Positions 8,778 through 16,603 of a DNA stretch of 64,000 bases are shown piece after piece; position 1 is the stretch's first letter; every line of letters begins with the position of its first letter. The stretch comes from UBA2334 sp964396895 (GTDB taxonomy: Bacteria > Pseudomonadota > Gammaproteobacteria > Burkholderiales > Burkholderiaceae_C), in assembly GCA_964396895.1 (NCBI GenBank), contig CAYNGJ010000003.1, forward strand, positions 62,001 through 126,000, in the 5' to 3' direction. The notes below the pieces were generated by a model, which saw only the letters and a program-made list of their open reading frames with translations, was not told where the DNA came from and made no database searches. The position numbers and the translations under genes were made by a program.

Positions 8778-9733
8778 GCGACCCGTTGCCTGATTCGGTG
8801 TGCGGACGCCGCTTCGATGGCATGCGCTATCTGGTGTCCGACAGCATGGGCCACAGGGGGGGGGAAAGCGTTGCCGACCTGCCGATAGCTGGGCGTCTTC
8901 TTCCCCACAAAATGCCAGTCATCCGGGAATCCTTGAATGCGTGCGCACATGCGAACCGTCAGCCTTGGCATGCCCACGAAGTCAGCTTCTGGAGGCACCT
9001 CTGCCAAACCACGGCCATCAACCCCAAGTGAAGCCCATGCCAGCCGCGCTCGGGTAGGGCCCAGATCGGGTCCGCCATGCTTCTTGCTGCCACCGACCAG
9101 TGTTGGTGCAATGTCGTTGGCCCTTTCCACCCAGGAGTCCACGCCCCGCCAGCCGCGTTCGGCCATCAGGTCTGAAAGCAGTTGACCCACGGTGGGAGGG
9201 AGTGTCAACGATGGAGCGGGCCACCTGAAGTGATCCACCAAGTCTTTGCGCAAGGCAACGCAAACCACACGAGGGCGCAGCTGGGAAACGCCAAAATCGG
9301 CCGCATTGAACAGATGCCAGTCAGTCCAGTAGCCAAGGGCTTGAAGTTGACGGGCGATTTTTTGCCGGTAGTCCACGAACACGGCATCCAGCAAGCCTCG
9401 GACATTTTCCAGCATCACGGCTTGTGGTCGTGTTTCGTCCACCACACGAATGGCTTGAGGAAAGAGGTCACGTTCATCACTGGCACCCAGCTGCTTGCCT
9501 GCTTTGGAGAACGGGGGGCACGGAACACCCCCGGCCACCAGATCGACGCCCCTGAATCGGCGAGCGTCGAACGCGTGGAGGTCACTCAGGTGGACCTCCC
9601 ACGTTGGTCGGTTGTGTTGGAGTGTGGCGCAGGCTTGCGCGTCCAGCTCGACCAGGGCGCGGTGCTCAAAGCCTGCGCGTTCCAGACCCAGGGCCTGTCC
9701 GCCCGCGCCAGCACAAAGTTCCAGTGAGTCCAT
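8774..9733 (-). CDS. DNA (cytosine-5-)-methyltransferase
   Basis: This 319-residue C5 methyltransferase shows the motifs in canonical order. Motif I (SAM) is LELCAGAGGQALGLE (4-18). Motif IV is GGVPCPPFSKAG with catalytic Cys72. Motif VI is ENVRG (109-113), motif VIII is QLRPRV (151-156), and a target-recognition region spans about 180-270. Motifs IX/X read RQVGNAFPPPVAHAVG. It methylates C5 of cytosine within a specific DNA site and would protect the host from the coupled HNH nuclease. The ATG at 9733 is 51 bp from rdgC. No control protein or transposase is seen nearby. Confidence 0.92.
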   Translation of the reverse strand: MDSLELCAGAGGQALGLERAGFEHRALVELDAQACATLQHNRPTWEVHLSDLHAFDARRFRGVDLVAGGVPCPPFSKAGKQLGASDERDLFPQAIRVVDETRPQAVMLENVRGLLDAVFVDYRQKIARQLQALGYWTDWHLFNAADFGVSQLRPRVVCVALRKDLVDHFRWPAPSLTLPPTVGQLLSDLMAERGWRGVDSWVERANDIAPTLVGGSKKHGGPDLGPTRARLAWASLGVDGRGLAEVPPEADFVGMPRLTVRMCARIQGFPDDWHFVGKKTPSYRQVGNAFPPPVAHAVGHQIAHAIEAASAHRIRQRVA

Positions 9734-9784
9734 GGTGTTCCTGTTGTTTTGTACAGTCCATTATCGCGTGTCTGGTTCCTCGCT

Positions 9785-10870
9785 TCAAAAGGGTGGGTTT
9801 TCGTCGCTGGTGAAATCGCTGTCAGCGCTCCCTTGGTTGGAAGATGCGGTCAGGTGCTTTTCGGCGGCGGCGCTCAGGGTGGTGCCCTGGGTCACGCGGC
9901 CCTGGCTGGCGCTGGCTGTTTGGGGGGTGGTGGCGGTGGCGCCGGGTGTGGCCGGGACGCCCAGCTCGGCCAGCCCGTCCAGTGCGTCGATCAGGTCACC
10001 GATCAGTGGGGTCATCTCGGCGGTGAGCATGAGCACGTTGCCGTCAAAGTCGTCGGCGCGTTGGCCTTGGGCTTTGGCCTGCTCCAGCACGTCGTCGGCA
10101 AACGCCACTTTTTTCAGCTGCAGGGTGTCGGTCAGCAAAAAGCTGACGCGCCCGTCCCAGTCCAGCGCCAGGCGGGTGGGTTGTTTGCCCACGGCAATGT
10201 GGTCGCGCACCTCGTCGGTCAACAGGGGGTGGCGGGCGTAGCGCACCACGGCCTGGGTTTCGTCGGCGGACTTGAGTTCACACTCCTTGCCGATGTCGAA
10301 CCCGGCGGGTGCCGCCTGCTCGGTCAGCCAAGTGGCCATGGCCACCGCAGGGGAGGTGGCGGTGTTCAGTGGCTCCACGCAGAAGCCGTCCAGCAGCTTG
10401 ACCAGGGCGGTGATGATGTCGTCGGCCCGGCCAGCACTGGTGGTGTCCAGCACCATGCGCCGGTGGGTGGGGTCCAGCCACACCCAGGTGGATTGCTGGC
10501 GGGGAAAGGCCTGGGGCAGCAGCGCGGCCATGGCTTCTTCCTTCATGTCGCGCTGCTCTTTTTTGCCGGGTTTGCGGCCGGTGGTGGCCTCGATCTGTTG
10601 CACCATTTCGTCCACCCGCCGCTTGATGACGCTGGTCGGCACCTGCCGCACCTCGGCCATGAAGCGCAGCATCCATTGGCCGTTGACCGATTCCACCAGC
10701 GGGCCGTTGCCGATGTCGCCACCGCTGTGGCGGGGCTCGATCCAGCCCACCGCTTTGTCCTGGCTGGCGCCGCAGGGCTCAAATATCATGCGCCGCAGGG
10801 CGGCATCCAGCACTTCCAATGACTCGGGCCAGCCAGACGCTACCCCATGCACCCACACATTCTTGAACAC
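9785..10870 (-). CDS. rdgC: Recombination-associated protein RdgC
   Basis: This 361-residue protein starts GTG (MFKNVWVHGVASGW...), with an AAGGAAA ribosome site. Family features are the LxxALxxxxFxPCG-like segment, KKEQRDMKEEAMAALLPQAFP and LTDTLQLKKVAFADDVLE. RdgC is a ring-shaped DNA-binding protein that modulates RecA filaments. The family is usually near 300 residues. Here the last 55 residues (Ala/Thr/Ser-rich, ending SDFTSDENPPF) form a low-complexity acidic tail, reminiscent of tails of SSB-interacting proteins; that comparison is only an inference from the terminal DENPPF. Confidence 0.93.
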   Translation of the reverse strand: MFKNVWVHGVASGWPESLEVLDAALRRMIFEPCGASQDKAVGWIEPRHSGGDIGNGPLVESVNGQWMLRFMAEVRQVPTSVIKRRVDEMVQQIEATTGRKPGKKEQRDMKEEAMAALLPQAFPRQQSTWVWLDPTHRRMVLDTTSAGRADDIITALVKLLDGFCVEPLNTATSPAVAMATWLTEQAAPAGFDIGKECELKSADETQAVVRYARHPLLTDEVRDHIAVGKQPTRLALDWDGRVSFLLTDTLQLKKVAFADDVLEQAKAQGQRADDFDGNVLMLTAEMTPLIGDLIDALDGLAELGVPATPGATATTPQTASASQGRVTQGTTLSAAAEKHLTASSNQGSADSDFTSDENPPF

Positions 10871-10976
10871 GGTTTTCCTTTGTTTGCCAATTCGGTTGGC
10901 CCATTGGGCCTGACCCAGTCGGGCCGTGGGGGAGAGTCTATCGGCACGGGTGCCGGGTGAGATGGTGGTGAGTGGA

Positions 10977-11027
10977 TTTTAAGAAAATATGCTTTTAGCG
11001 CTTTATTGGTAATGACAGTTTGCTATT
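10977..11027 (-). repeat. 53-bp AT-rich repeat, copy 2 (3' end of response-regulator gene)
   Basis: Read on the minus strand the element starts AATAGC (11027-11022), followed by 19 nt, AGCGCTA (11002-10996) and an AT-rich tail. It shares the string ATAGCAAACTGT with copy 1. The TAG inside its first box is the stop codon of the response-regulator gene, so the element has defined or replaced the end of that protein. Confidence 0.75.
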
Positions 11028-11700
11028 GTTGGTGATGATCGCCGCTGCTGCCTGCGGTGTGGTCTGGCGGGGCTGTGGTGTCGCTGGCTTGCAGGCGGCC
11101 GAGCTGGTGGGCCAGTTCCACCGCCGAGTGCACGCCCAATTTGTCGAAGATGTTGGCGCGGTGAAACTCCACCGTGCGCGGGGTGATGCCCAGGTGGTCG
11201 GCAATGTTCTTGTTGTAGTGGCCTTTGAGCAGTTCATCCAGCACTTCGCGTTCGCGTTGGCTCAGGCTGGCCAGGGCGGTGCGCAGGCGGCGGGCCTGCT
11301 CGCTGGTCTGCTGGCGCTGGCGGGCGGCGGCCAGGGCCTGTTCCACGCGGTCCACCAGCTGGTTGTCCTGAAAGGGTTTTTCCAGAAAATCCCAGGCCCC
11401 ATTTTTCACGGCGGCCACGGCCATGCTCACGTCGCCATGACCGGTCAGGAACAGCACCGGCCAGGGGCAGGCCAGCTCGGTGAGTTGTTCAAAGGTGTTG
11501 AGTCCCGACAGCGGCTCCATGCGGATGTCCAGCAGCACCACGGCGGGGCCCCAGTCGGCCTGGCGCTCGGCGGCGGCTTGCAAAAACGCCTCGCCCCCCG
11601 ACCAAGTGGCGGCGTGATAACCCCGGGAGTCGAACAGCCAGGCCAGGCCGTCGCGCACGTCGGGGTCGTCGTCAACGATGTGAATAGCGGCGGTGTTCAT
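11023..11700 (-). CDS. FixJ/DctR-type response regulator (receiver + LuxR HTH)
   Basis: This 225-residue protein has a receiver domain (1-120) with D10-D12 and phosphoacceptor D58 in VVLLDIRMEP, the LFLTGHGDV switch region and FLEKPF. Its C-terminal LuxR-type HTH (about 145-205) reads LSQREREVLDELLKG...TPRTVEFHRANIFDKLGV. It follows the sensor kinase gene by 29 nt and is its obvious partner. By location it regulates the divergent TRAP transporter genes, as DctR does in known DctSR systems. The final residues GDHHQQ end at a TAG supplied by a repeat element. Confidence 0.9.
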   Translation of the reverse strand: MNTAAIHIVDDDPDVRDGLAWLFDSRGYHAATWSGGEAFLQAAAERQADWGPAVVLLDIRMEPLSGLNTFEQLTELACPWPVLFLTGHGDVSMAVAAVKNGAWDFLEKPFQDNQLVDRVEQALAAARQRQQTSEQARRLRTALASLSQREREVLDELLKGHYNKNIADHLGITPRTVEFHRANIFDKLGVHSAVELAHQLGRLQASDTTAPPDHTAGSSGDHHQQ

Positions 11701-11729
11701 GGTGGTGGCAGGGGCTGCGGGGGCGTTGC

Positions 11730-13835
11730 TCAGTGGCGGGGGGGCGGCGCGTCCGACAGGGGCAACCACACGGTGAAGCGGGCACCGCCCAGCTCGGCAT
11801 CGCGGCTGACCTCGATGCGGCCATGGTGGGCTTCCACGATGGAGCGGCAAATGGCCAGGCCCATGCCCATGCCACCGTCTTTGGTGCTGAAAAAGGCGCT
11901 GAAGATGTGTTCCCGGTGTTCCTCGCTCACGCCGGGGCCATTGTCGGCCACGTGCAAGGCAGCCAAGTGCTGGGTGGGGTCCACGTCCAGCCAAATTTTG
12001 ACTTGGGCGGGTGACGCGGGTCCCCGGGCGGCCCAATCCTGGGCGTTGGTCACCAGGTTGGTCACCACGTGCTCCAGCAACAGGCCGTCGGCCAGCACCC
12101 ACAGGGCGCCCGCCTGGGGCAGCGGCAGCAGCACCGTGCCCGCCACAGCGGTGTGGCTGAGGGTGGCCTTGTGCAGAAAGCTGGCCAAGTCCAGCACCTG
12201 GCGCGACAGTTCGCGCCGCCGGGCAAAAGCGTTTACCCGCTGGATGATGCCGCCCGCCTTGTCCGACAGGCGGGCCATGCGCTCTGCCACCGGCTCCACC
12301 TCGGGCAGGGTGATGCTGCGCGCGCGCAGGCGGTTGAGCAGGCCGTTGGCAAAGCTGCTGAGGGCGCCCAGTGGCTGGTTCAGCTCATGCGCCAGCGTGG
12401 AGGCCACCTCGCCCATGGCCACCAAGCGGCCGGAGGCTTCCAGCTTTTCCTGCTGCACGCTGGCCAGGCGTTGCGCGCGTTTGCGCTCGCTGATGTCCAG
12501 CACCGAGCTCATCCAACCCAGGTGTTCGCCGCTGGTCGTCGTCAGCGGTGCTTCGTGGATCAGCACGTCCACCGCATGGCCGTCGCGGTGCTGGAATTGC
12601 ACCTCCACTCCCTGGTCATGGGTGCCACTGTGGATGATGCCGCGGTGCACCACATTGAGCTCGTTCGTGTGTTCGGGTGGCCAGTAGGGCAGAGGGGCCG
12701 AACGGCCCAGCAGCTCCTGTGCGCTGTAGCCCACCATGCGGCAAAAAGCGTCGTTGACGTACAGGATTTGTCCCTCCCGCGTCCAGGCCCGCAGACCGAT
12801 GGTGACGGAGTTCTCCATGGCTGTGCGCAGCGCCACCTGGGCCTCCAGCAGTGCTTGCACGCGCTGGCGTTTGGCCATGTCGCGGCGCAGCGCGAACAGG
12901 CTGGCCAGCATGCCCAGCAAAAACAGCAATGCCACCAGCAAAAACAGACGGGGCACCGTCGCTGGCTGAGCGTCCTGGGCCGTCACCTCAATGAAGAGGT
13001 CGGTGTCGGGCAGGTTCATGGGTGTCAGGTAGGGGCCATCGGCATCCTGGGTGTGGGCCAGCGGGGTGTCTGCGCCGTCGGTCACCATGCGCACCTCATG
13101 GTTCTGGTGAAACCAGTTGGGCACCAGTCCCTGCACGCAGGCGTTCATGGACAGGGCTGCCAGGTAGGTGCCCACAAATTCCCCGCGCTCGTAAAACGGC
13201 ACCGCCAGCCACACGGTGTCGCTGGGTGCGCCATTGGCACCACGCATGGGCCCGGCGTAGGCCGAGCGCCGCAGGCCCACGGCGATGTCCAGCATGCTGT
13301 CCAGCGCCTCGCCGTTGTCGGGGTGGCTGGCGCGGTCGTGGTGCCAGCGCTCAGGCCAGTGGGGTGTGCTGGTTGCCGGTGATCCCACCGACGGCGGGGG
13401 CCGGGGCGGGTGTGTGGACAGGGGGCTGGTGTGGTCCAAGTCGAGCAGCGCAGGGGCGGCCCGGGTGGTGTTGGCCATCCAACCATGCCACAGCACCGCG
13501 CCAGGCTCGTTCCACAGCAGCCCGCCTTGCAGGGGCGGGCGGGGACGGGTGCTGTGGCTGGGGGTGGCTTGGCGGGCCAGCACCAGCAAGTCGTCCTCCA
13601 GGCGATTGAAGTGGAAGCGCACGCTTTGTTCCAGCCACTGGCCGTCGGCCACGCGGCGGCGTTCCTCTTCGCCTTTTTCGTAGGCGTTGAGGTAGAGCAC
13701 CAGCGCCACAACCGAGGCCACCACCAGCACCAGCAAGCCCAGCAGCAGCCACAGCGTGCGCCGGTTGCGCAGGCCTTGGCCCGGTGCCACTTGTTGCAGC
13801 AGGCCAAAATCGGGTGAGGGTGGGGTGGGTTGCAT
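11730..13835 (-). CDS. DctS-like PAS sensor histidine kinase
   Basis: With the ATG at 13835 the protein has 701 residues; an ATG at 13877 would add 14 and overlap the divergent gene's start. Order of domains: TM1 (about 25-50, LWLLLGLLVLVVASVVALVLYL), a ~270-residue periplasmic sensor region, and TM2 (LFLLVALLFLLGMLASLFAL). A PAS domain follows (NSVTIGLRAWTREGQILYVNDAFCRMVGYS), then HisKA with STLAHELNQPLGALSSFANG and HATPase_c with DNGPGVSEEHREHIFSAFFSTK and GMGLAICRSIVEAHHG. The HELNQPL box is typical of DctB/DctS kinases that sense C4-dicarboxylates or related acids. Confidence 0.88.
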   Translation of the reverse strand: MQPTPPSPDFGLLQQVAPGQGLRNRRTLWLLLGLLVLVVASVVALVLYLNAYEKGEEERRRVADGQWLEQSVRFHFNRLEDDLLVLARQATPSHSTRPRPPLQGGLLWNEPGAVLWHGWMANTTRAAPALLDLDHTSPLSTHPPRPPPSVGSPATSTPHWPERWHHDRASHPDNGEALDSMLDIAVGLRRSAYAGPMRGANGAPSDTVWLAVPFYERGEFVGTYLAALSMNACVQGLVPNWFHQNHEVRMVTDGADTPLAHTQDADGPYLTPMNLPDTDLFIEVTAQDAQPATVPRLFLLVALLFLLGMLASLFALRRDMAKRQRVQALLEAQVALRTAMENSVTIGLRAWTREGQILYVNDAFCRMVGYSAQELLGRSAPLPYWPPEHTNELNVVHRGIIHSGTHDQGVEVQFQHRDGHAVDVLIHEAPLTTTSGEHLGWMSSVLDISERKRAQRLASVQQEKLEASGRLVAMGEVASTLAHELNQPLGALSSFANGLLNRLRARSITLPEVEPVAERMARLSDKAGGIIQRVNAFARRRELSRQVLDLASFLHKATLSHTAVAGTVLLPLPQAGALWVLADGLLLEHVVTNLVTNAQDWAARGPASPAQVKIWLDVDPTQHLAALHVADNGPGVSEEHREHIFSAFFSTKDGGMGMGLAICRSIVEAHHGRIEVSRDAELGGARFTVWLPLSDAPPPRH

Positions 13836-13875
13836 GGGAGTGACGCCGGTGCCGGTCAGCCGTAGCATAGCCACC

Positions 13876-14910
13876 ATGTCGAATTACGCCGCTGTGACTG
13901 ACACCCGTCGCCGCCAATGGCTGCTGGCCTTGGGTGCCACCGTGGGCGCAGGCCTGTGGCCAGGCCATCCGGCGCGGGCCGCCGCCGGGGTGACCACCAT
14001 CCGTTTCTCCCATGTGGTGGCCGAAGACACACCCAAGGGCCTGGCCGCCGAGCGCTTCCAGGCACTGGTGAACGAGCGCTCCGGCGGGCGCATACAGGTG
14101 CAGGTGTATCCCCGCGCCCACCTGTACGGCGATCACGACGAAATGCAGGCCCTGCAACTGGGGGCGGTGGAAATGCTGGCCCCCTCGCTGTCGAAGTTTG
14201 GGCGCATCGGGTTTCCGGAGTTTGAGCTGTTTGACCTGCCCTACCTGTTCCCCGATGTGGCCAGTGTGCGGCGCATCACCCAAGGCGCTTTGGGTCAACG
14301 CATGTTGGCCAGGCTGATGCGCCAGCGGCTGGTGGGGCTGGGCTTCATGGACAACGGCTTCAAACACATGAGCGCCAACCGCCCGCTGCTGGAGCCCGAA
14401 CACTTTGTGGGCTTGCGCATGCGGGTGCAGGCCTCGCGCGTCATTGCGGCGCAGATGCGTGCCCTGGGCGCGCGCCCGGTGACGCTGGCGTTCAGCGAAA
14501 CCCGCCGCGCCCTGGCGGCCCGGGTGGTGGATGGCACGGAAAACCCCATTTCCAACTTCTGGACCCAGCGCATGCACGAGGTCCAGACCGATTTCAGCCT
14601 GACCCAGCACGCCTACCTGGGCTACGCCGTGGTGGCCAATCAGCGCTTTTGGTCCAGCCTGGGGCGGTCCGACCGTGAACTGGTGGCCACGGCCTTGCAG
14701 GAAGCCCTGCAGTTTGGCAACCAGGTGGCCGACCTGCAAAACGACAAGGCCCTGAAGGCGCTGCGCGAGGCGGGCACGACCCGCGTCCACCAGCCCGACG
14801 AGGGCCAGCTCTCGCGCATGCGCGCGGCGGTCGCCCCTGTGCACAGTGAGTTGGCGCAGCGCATTGGCCCACAGTGGCTGGCCGATGCCCGGGCGGTGTT
14901 GGCGGCCTAG
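13876..14910 (+). CDS. TRAP-type solute-binding protein (DctP family), first of two
   Basis: This 344-residue DctP-family receptor has a twin-arginine-like N-terminus (RRRQWLLALGA, then a hydrophobic run to ARAAAG) suggesting Tat export. Family motifs present include IRFSHVVAEDTPKGLAAERF, GFMDNGFKHMSANRPL, GLRMRVQASRV, and the DGTENPISNF segment carrying the substrate-carboxylate-binding region. It is divergent from the sensor kinase with only about 40 bp between starts, and lies upstream of a second, closely related binder (15019) that sits with the permease genes. It could feed the same permease or serve as a periplasmic sensing partner for the kinase. No Shine-Dalgarno sequence is evident. 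Confidence 0.88.
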   Translation: MSNYAAVTDTRRRQWLLALGATVGAGLWPGHPARAAAGVTTIRFSHVVAEDTPKGLAAERFQALVNERSGGRIQVQVYPRAHLYGDHDEMQALQLGAVEMLAPSLSKFGRIGFPEFELFDLPYLFPDVASVRRITQGALGQRMLARLMRQRLVGLGFMDNGFKHMSANRPLLEPEHFVGLRMRVQASRVIAAQMRALGARPVTLAFSETRRALAARVVDGTENPISNFWTQRMHEVQTDFSLTQHAYLGYAVVANQRFWSSLGRSDRELVATALQEALQFGNQVADLQNDKALKALREAGTTRVHQPDEGQLSRMRAAVAPVHSELAQRIGPQWLADARAVLAA

Positions 14911-14919
14911 GGTAAACCC
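14910..14919 (+). promoter_or_regulatory. GGGTAAACCC motif upstream of dctP
   Basis: GGGTAAACCC, a near-palindrome, lies immediately at the stop of the first binder gene and about 100 bp before the dctP start. The identical decamer occurs at 63043-63052 upstream of the GNAT gene. It could be an operator; there is no direct evidence. Confidence 0.25.
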
Positions 14920-15018
14920 CAGGTGGGCGCCTGTTGAACGCCACAGTTGTGGCGGTCCGGTGAGGTTTGTATCGTTGGGGCCATCCCTTCTGACGCACAT
15001 TCAACACTGGAGATGAGC

Positions 15019-16005
15019 ATGAAATTGACTTTGAAAATGACGGTGGCCGGCGCATTGTTGGCCTTGGGTTTGGCGGCACAGGCGGCCCCCATCGTCATCA
15101 AGTACAGCCACGTGGTGGCCGACGTCACCCCCAAAGGCAAGGCCGCCCTGAAATTCAAGGAACTGGCCGAGAAGAAGCTGGCCGGCAAGGTCGAGGTGCA
15201 GGTGTTCCCCAACAGCCAGCTGTTCGGTGACGGCAAGGAAATGGAGGCCCTGTTGCTGGGCGACGTGCAGATCATTGCGCCTTCGCTGGCCAAGTTCGGC
15301 AAGTACACCAAGCAGCTGCAGATTTTTGACCTGCCTTTCCTGTTCGACGACATCGCTGCCGTGGACCGCTTCCAGGCCAGCAAAGAAGGCCAGGGCTTGC
15401 TGACCTCCATGCAAAAGAAGGGCATCATGGGCTTTGGCTACATGCACAACGGCATGAAGCAGTTGTCCGCCAACGTGCCCCTGGGTTCACCGGCCGACGC
15501 CAAGGGCCTGAAATTCCGCATCCAGGCGTCCGACGTGCTGGAAGCGCAGTTCAAGGCCGTGGGCGCCAACCCCCAGAAGATTTCCTTCTCTGAGGTGTAC
15601 CAGGCGCTGCAGACCGGCGTGGTCGATGGCACCGAAAACCCTTGGTCCAACATCTACAGCAAGAAATTCCATGAGGTGCAGGGCTACATCATGGACAGCA
15701 ACCACGGCGTGCTGGATTACATGGTCATTGGCAACGCCAAGTGGTGGTCCGGTCTGCCCGCCGACGTGCAAAAAGGCCTGAAAGAGGCCATGGTCGAGTC
15801 CATCAAGTACGGCAACGATGCCGCCTTTGAGGAAGCCAATGACTTCCGCAAGAAGGTCATTGCCGACAACAAGGCCAAAGTGCTGCCCATGAGCAAAGAC
15901 CACCAGGCCCAGTGGCGCGCCGCCATGAAGCCCGTGTGGAAGCAGTTTGAAGGTGAAATCGGCAAGGACCTGGTCGACGCCGCCCAGCGCGCCAACGCCA
16001 AGTAA
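15019..16005 (+). CDS. dctP: TRAP transporter solute-binding protein DctP
   Basis: This 328-residue receptor has a Sec-type signal peptide (MKLTLKM, hydrophobic core, AQAAP). It has the DctP landmarks IKYSHVVADVTPKGKAALKF, GYMHNGMKQLSANVPL, GLKFRIQASDVLEAQFKAVG and DGTENPWSNI. The ATG at 15019 has GGAG 6 nt upstream and is preferred over 15013. It is about as similar in layout to the preceding gene product as expected for a duplicate. A strong hairpin terminator follows, which should make this binder more abundant than the permease subunits downstream. Confidence 0.93.
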   Translation: MKLTLKMTVAGALLALGLAAQAAPIVIKYSHVVADVTPKGKAALKFKELAEKKLAGKVEVQVFPNSQLFGDGKEMEALLLGDVQIIAPSLAKFGKYTKQLQIFDLPFLFDDIAAVDRFQASKEGQGLLTSMQKKGIMGFGYMHNGMKQLSANVPLGSPADAKGLKFRIQASDVLEAQFKAVGANPQKISFSEVYQALQTGVVDGTENPWSNIYSKKFHEVQGYIMDSNHGVLDYMVIGNAKWWSGLPADVQKGLKEAMVESIKYGNDAAFEEANDFRKKVIADNKAKVLPMSKDHQAQWRAAMKPVWKQFEGEIGKDLVDAAQRANAK

Positions 16006-16040
16006 GCCTCCGCTTTCACCGACCCAACCCCTCCTGACTG

Positions 16041-16065
16041 CCCCGGCCTTGCCGGGGCTTTTTTT
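16041..16065 (+). terminator. Intrinsic terminator between dctP and dctQ
   Basis: CCCCGGC and GCCGGGG form a 7-bp GC stem with a 4-nt loop, followed by a run of seven T. It lies 36 nt after the dctP stop and 11 nt before dctQ, so it probably acts as an attenuator giving excess binding protein over the permease. Confidence 0.88.
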
Positions 16066-16075
16066 GGAACAGGCC

Positions 16076-16603
16076 ATGAAAATTCTCGATCATTTGGAAG
16101 AGTGGATCATTTCACTCATGCTGCTGGCCATGACCGGCCTGACCTTTGTGCAGGTCGTGATGCGCTACGTGTTCAACTCGGGCTTCTCCTGGGCACAGGA
16201 GCTGACCACTGTGTTCTTCGGCATCATGATTTTTACCGGCATCTCCTACGGGGTGCGGGTGGGGTCGCACATCGGTGTGGACGCGTTGGTCAAGTTGCTG
16301 CCCGTCGGCCCCCGCCGTTGGGTGGGCGTGCTGGCGGTGCTGCTCAGCCTGGTGTACGTGGGTTTTGTGCTCACGGGCGCCTCCACCTATGTGCTGAAGA
16401 TGAAGGAAGTGGGCATCGAGTTCGACGACATGCCCATCGAGCGCTGGCAGGTGCTGGCCGTCATGCCCCTGGGCTACGCGCTGACCGCCTGGCGCTTTTT
16501 GCAAATCCTCATCGGATTGCTGACCGGCACCCGTGCCTCGTTTGACCTGGCCGACGAGGCCGCCGAAGCCCTCAAGCTCAAGAGTGAGGAGTCACAAGCA
16601 TGA
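16076..16603 (+). CDS. dctQ: TRAP transporter small permease DctQ
   Basis: This 175-residue protein has four predicted membrane helices: about 10-30, 48-68, 85-105 and 125-145. The DctQ-type sequence FVQVVMRYVFNSGFSWAQEL is followed by GVRVGSHIGVDALV. It forms the small membrane subunit of the TRAP permease with DctM, whose start overlaps this stop (ATGA). The ATG at 16076 gives the normal length; longer frames would run back through the terminator. Confidence 0.92.
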   Translation: MKILDHLEEWIISLMLLAMTGLTFVQVVMRYVFNSGFSWAQELTTVFFGIMIFTGISYGVRVGSHIGVDALVKLLPVGPRRWVGVLAVLLSLVYVGFVLTGASTYVLKMKEVGIEFDDMPIERWQVLAVMPLGYALTAWRFLQILIGLLTGTRASFDLADEAAEALKLKSEESQA

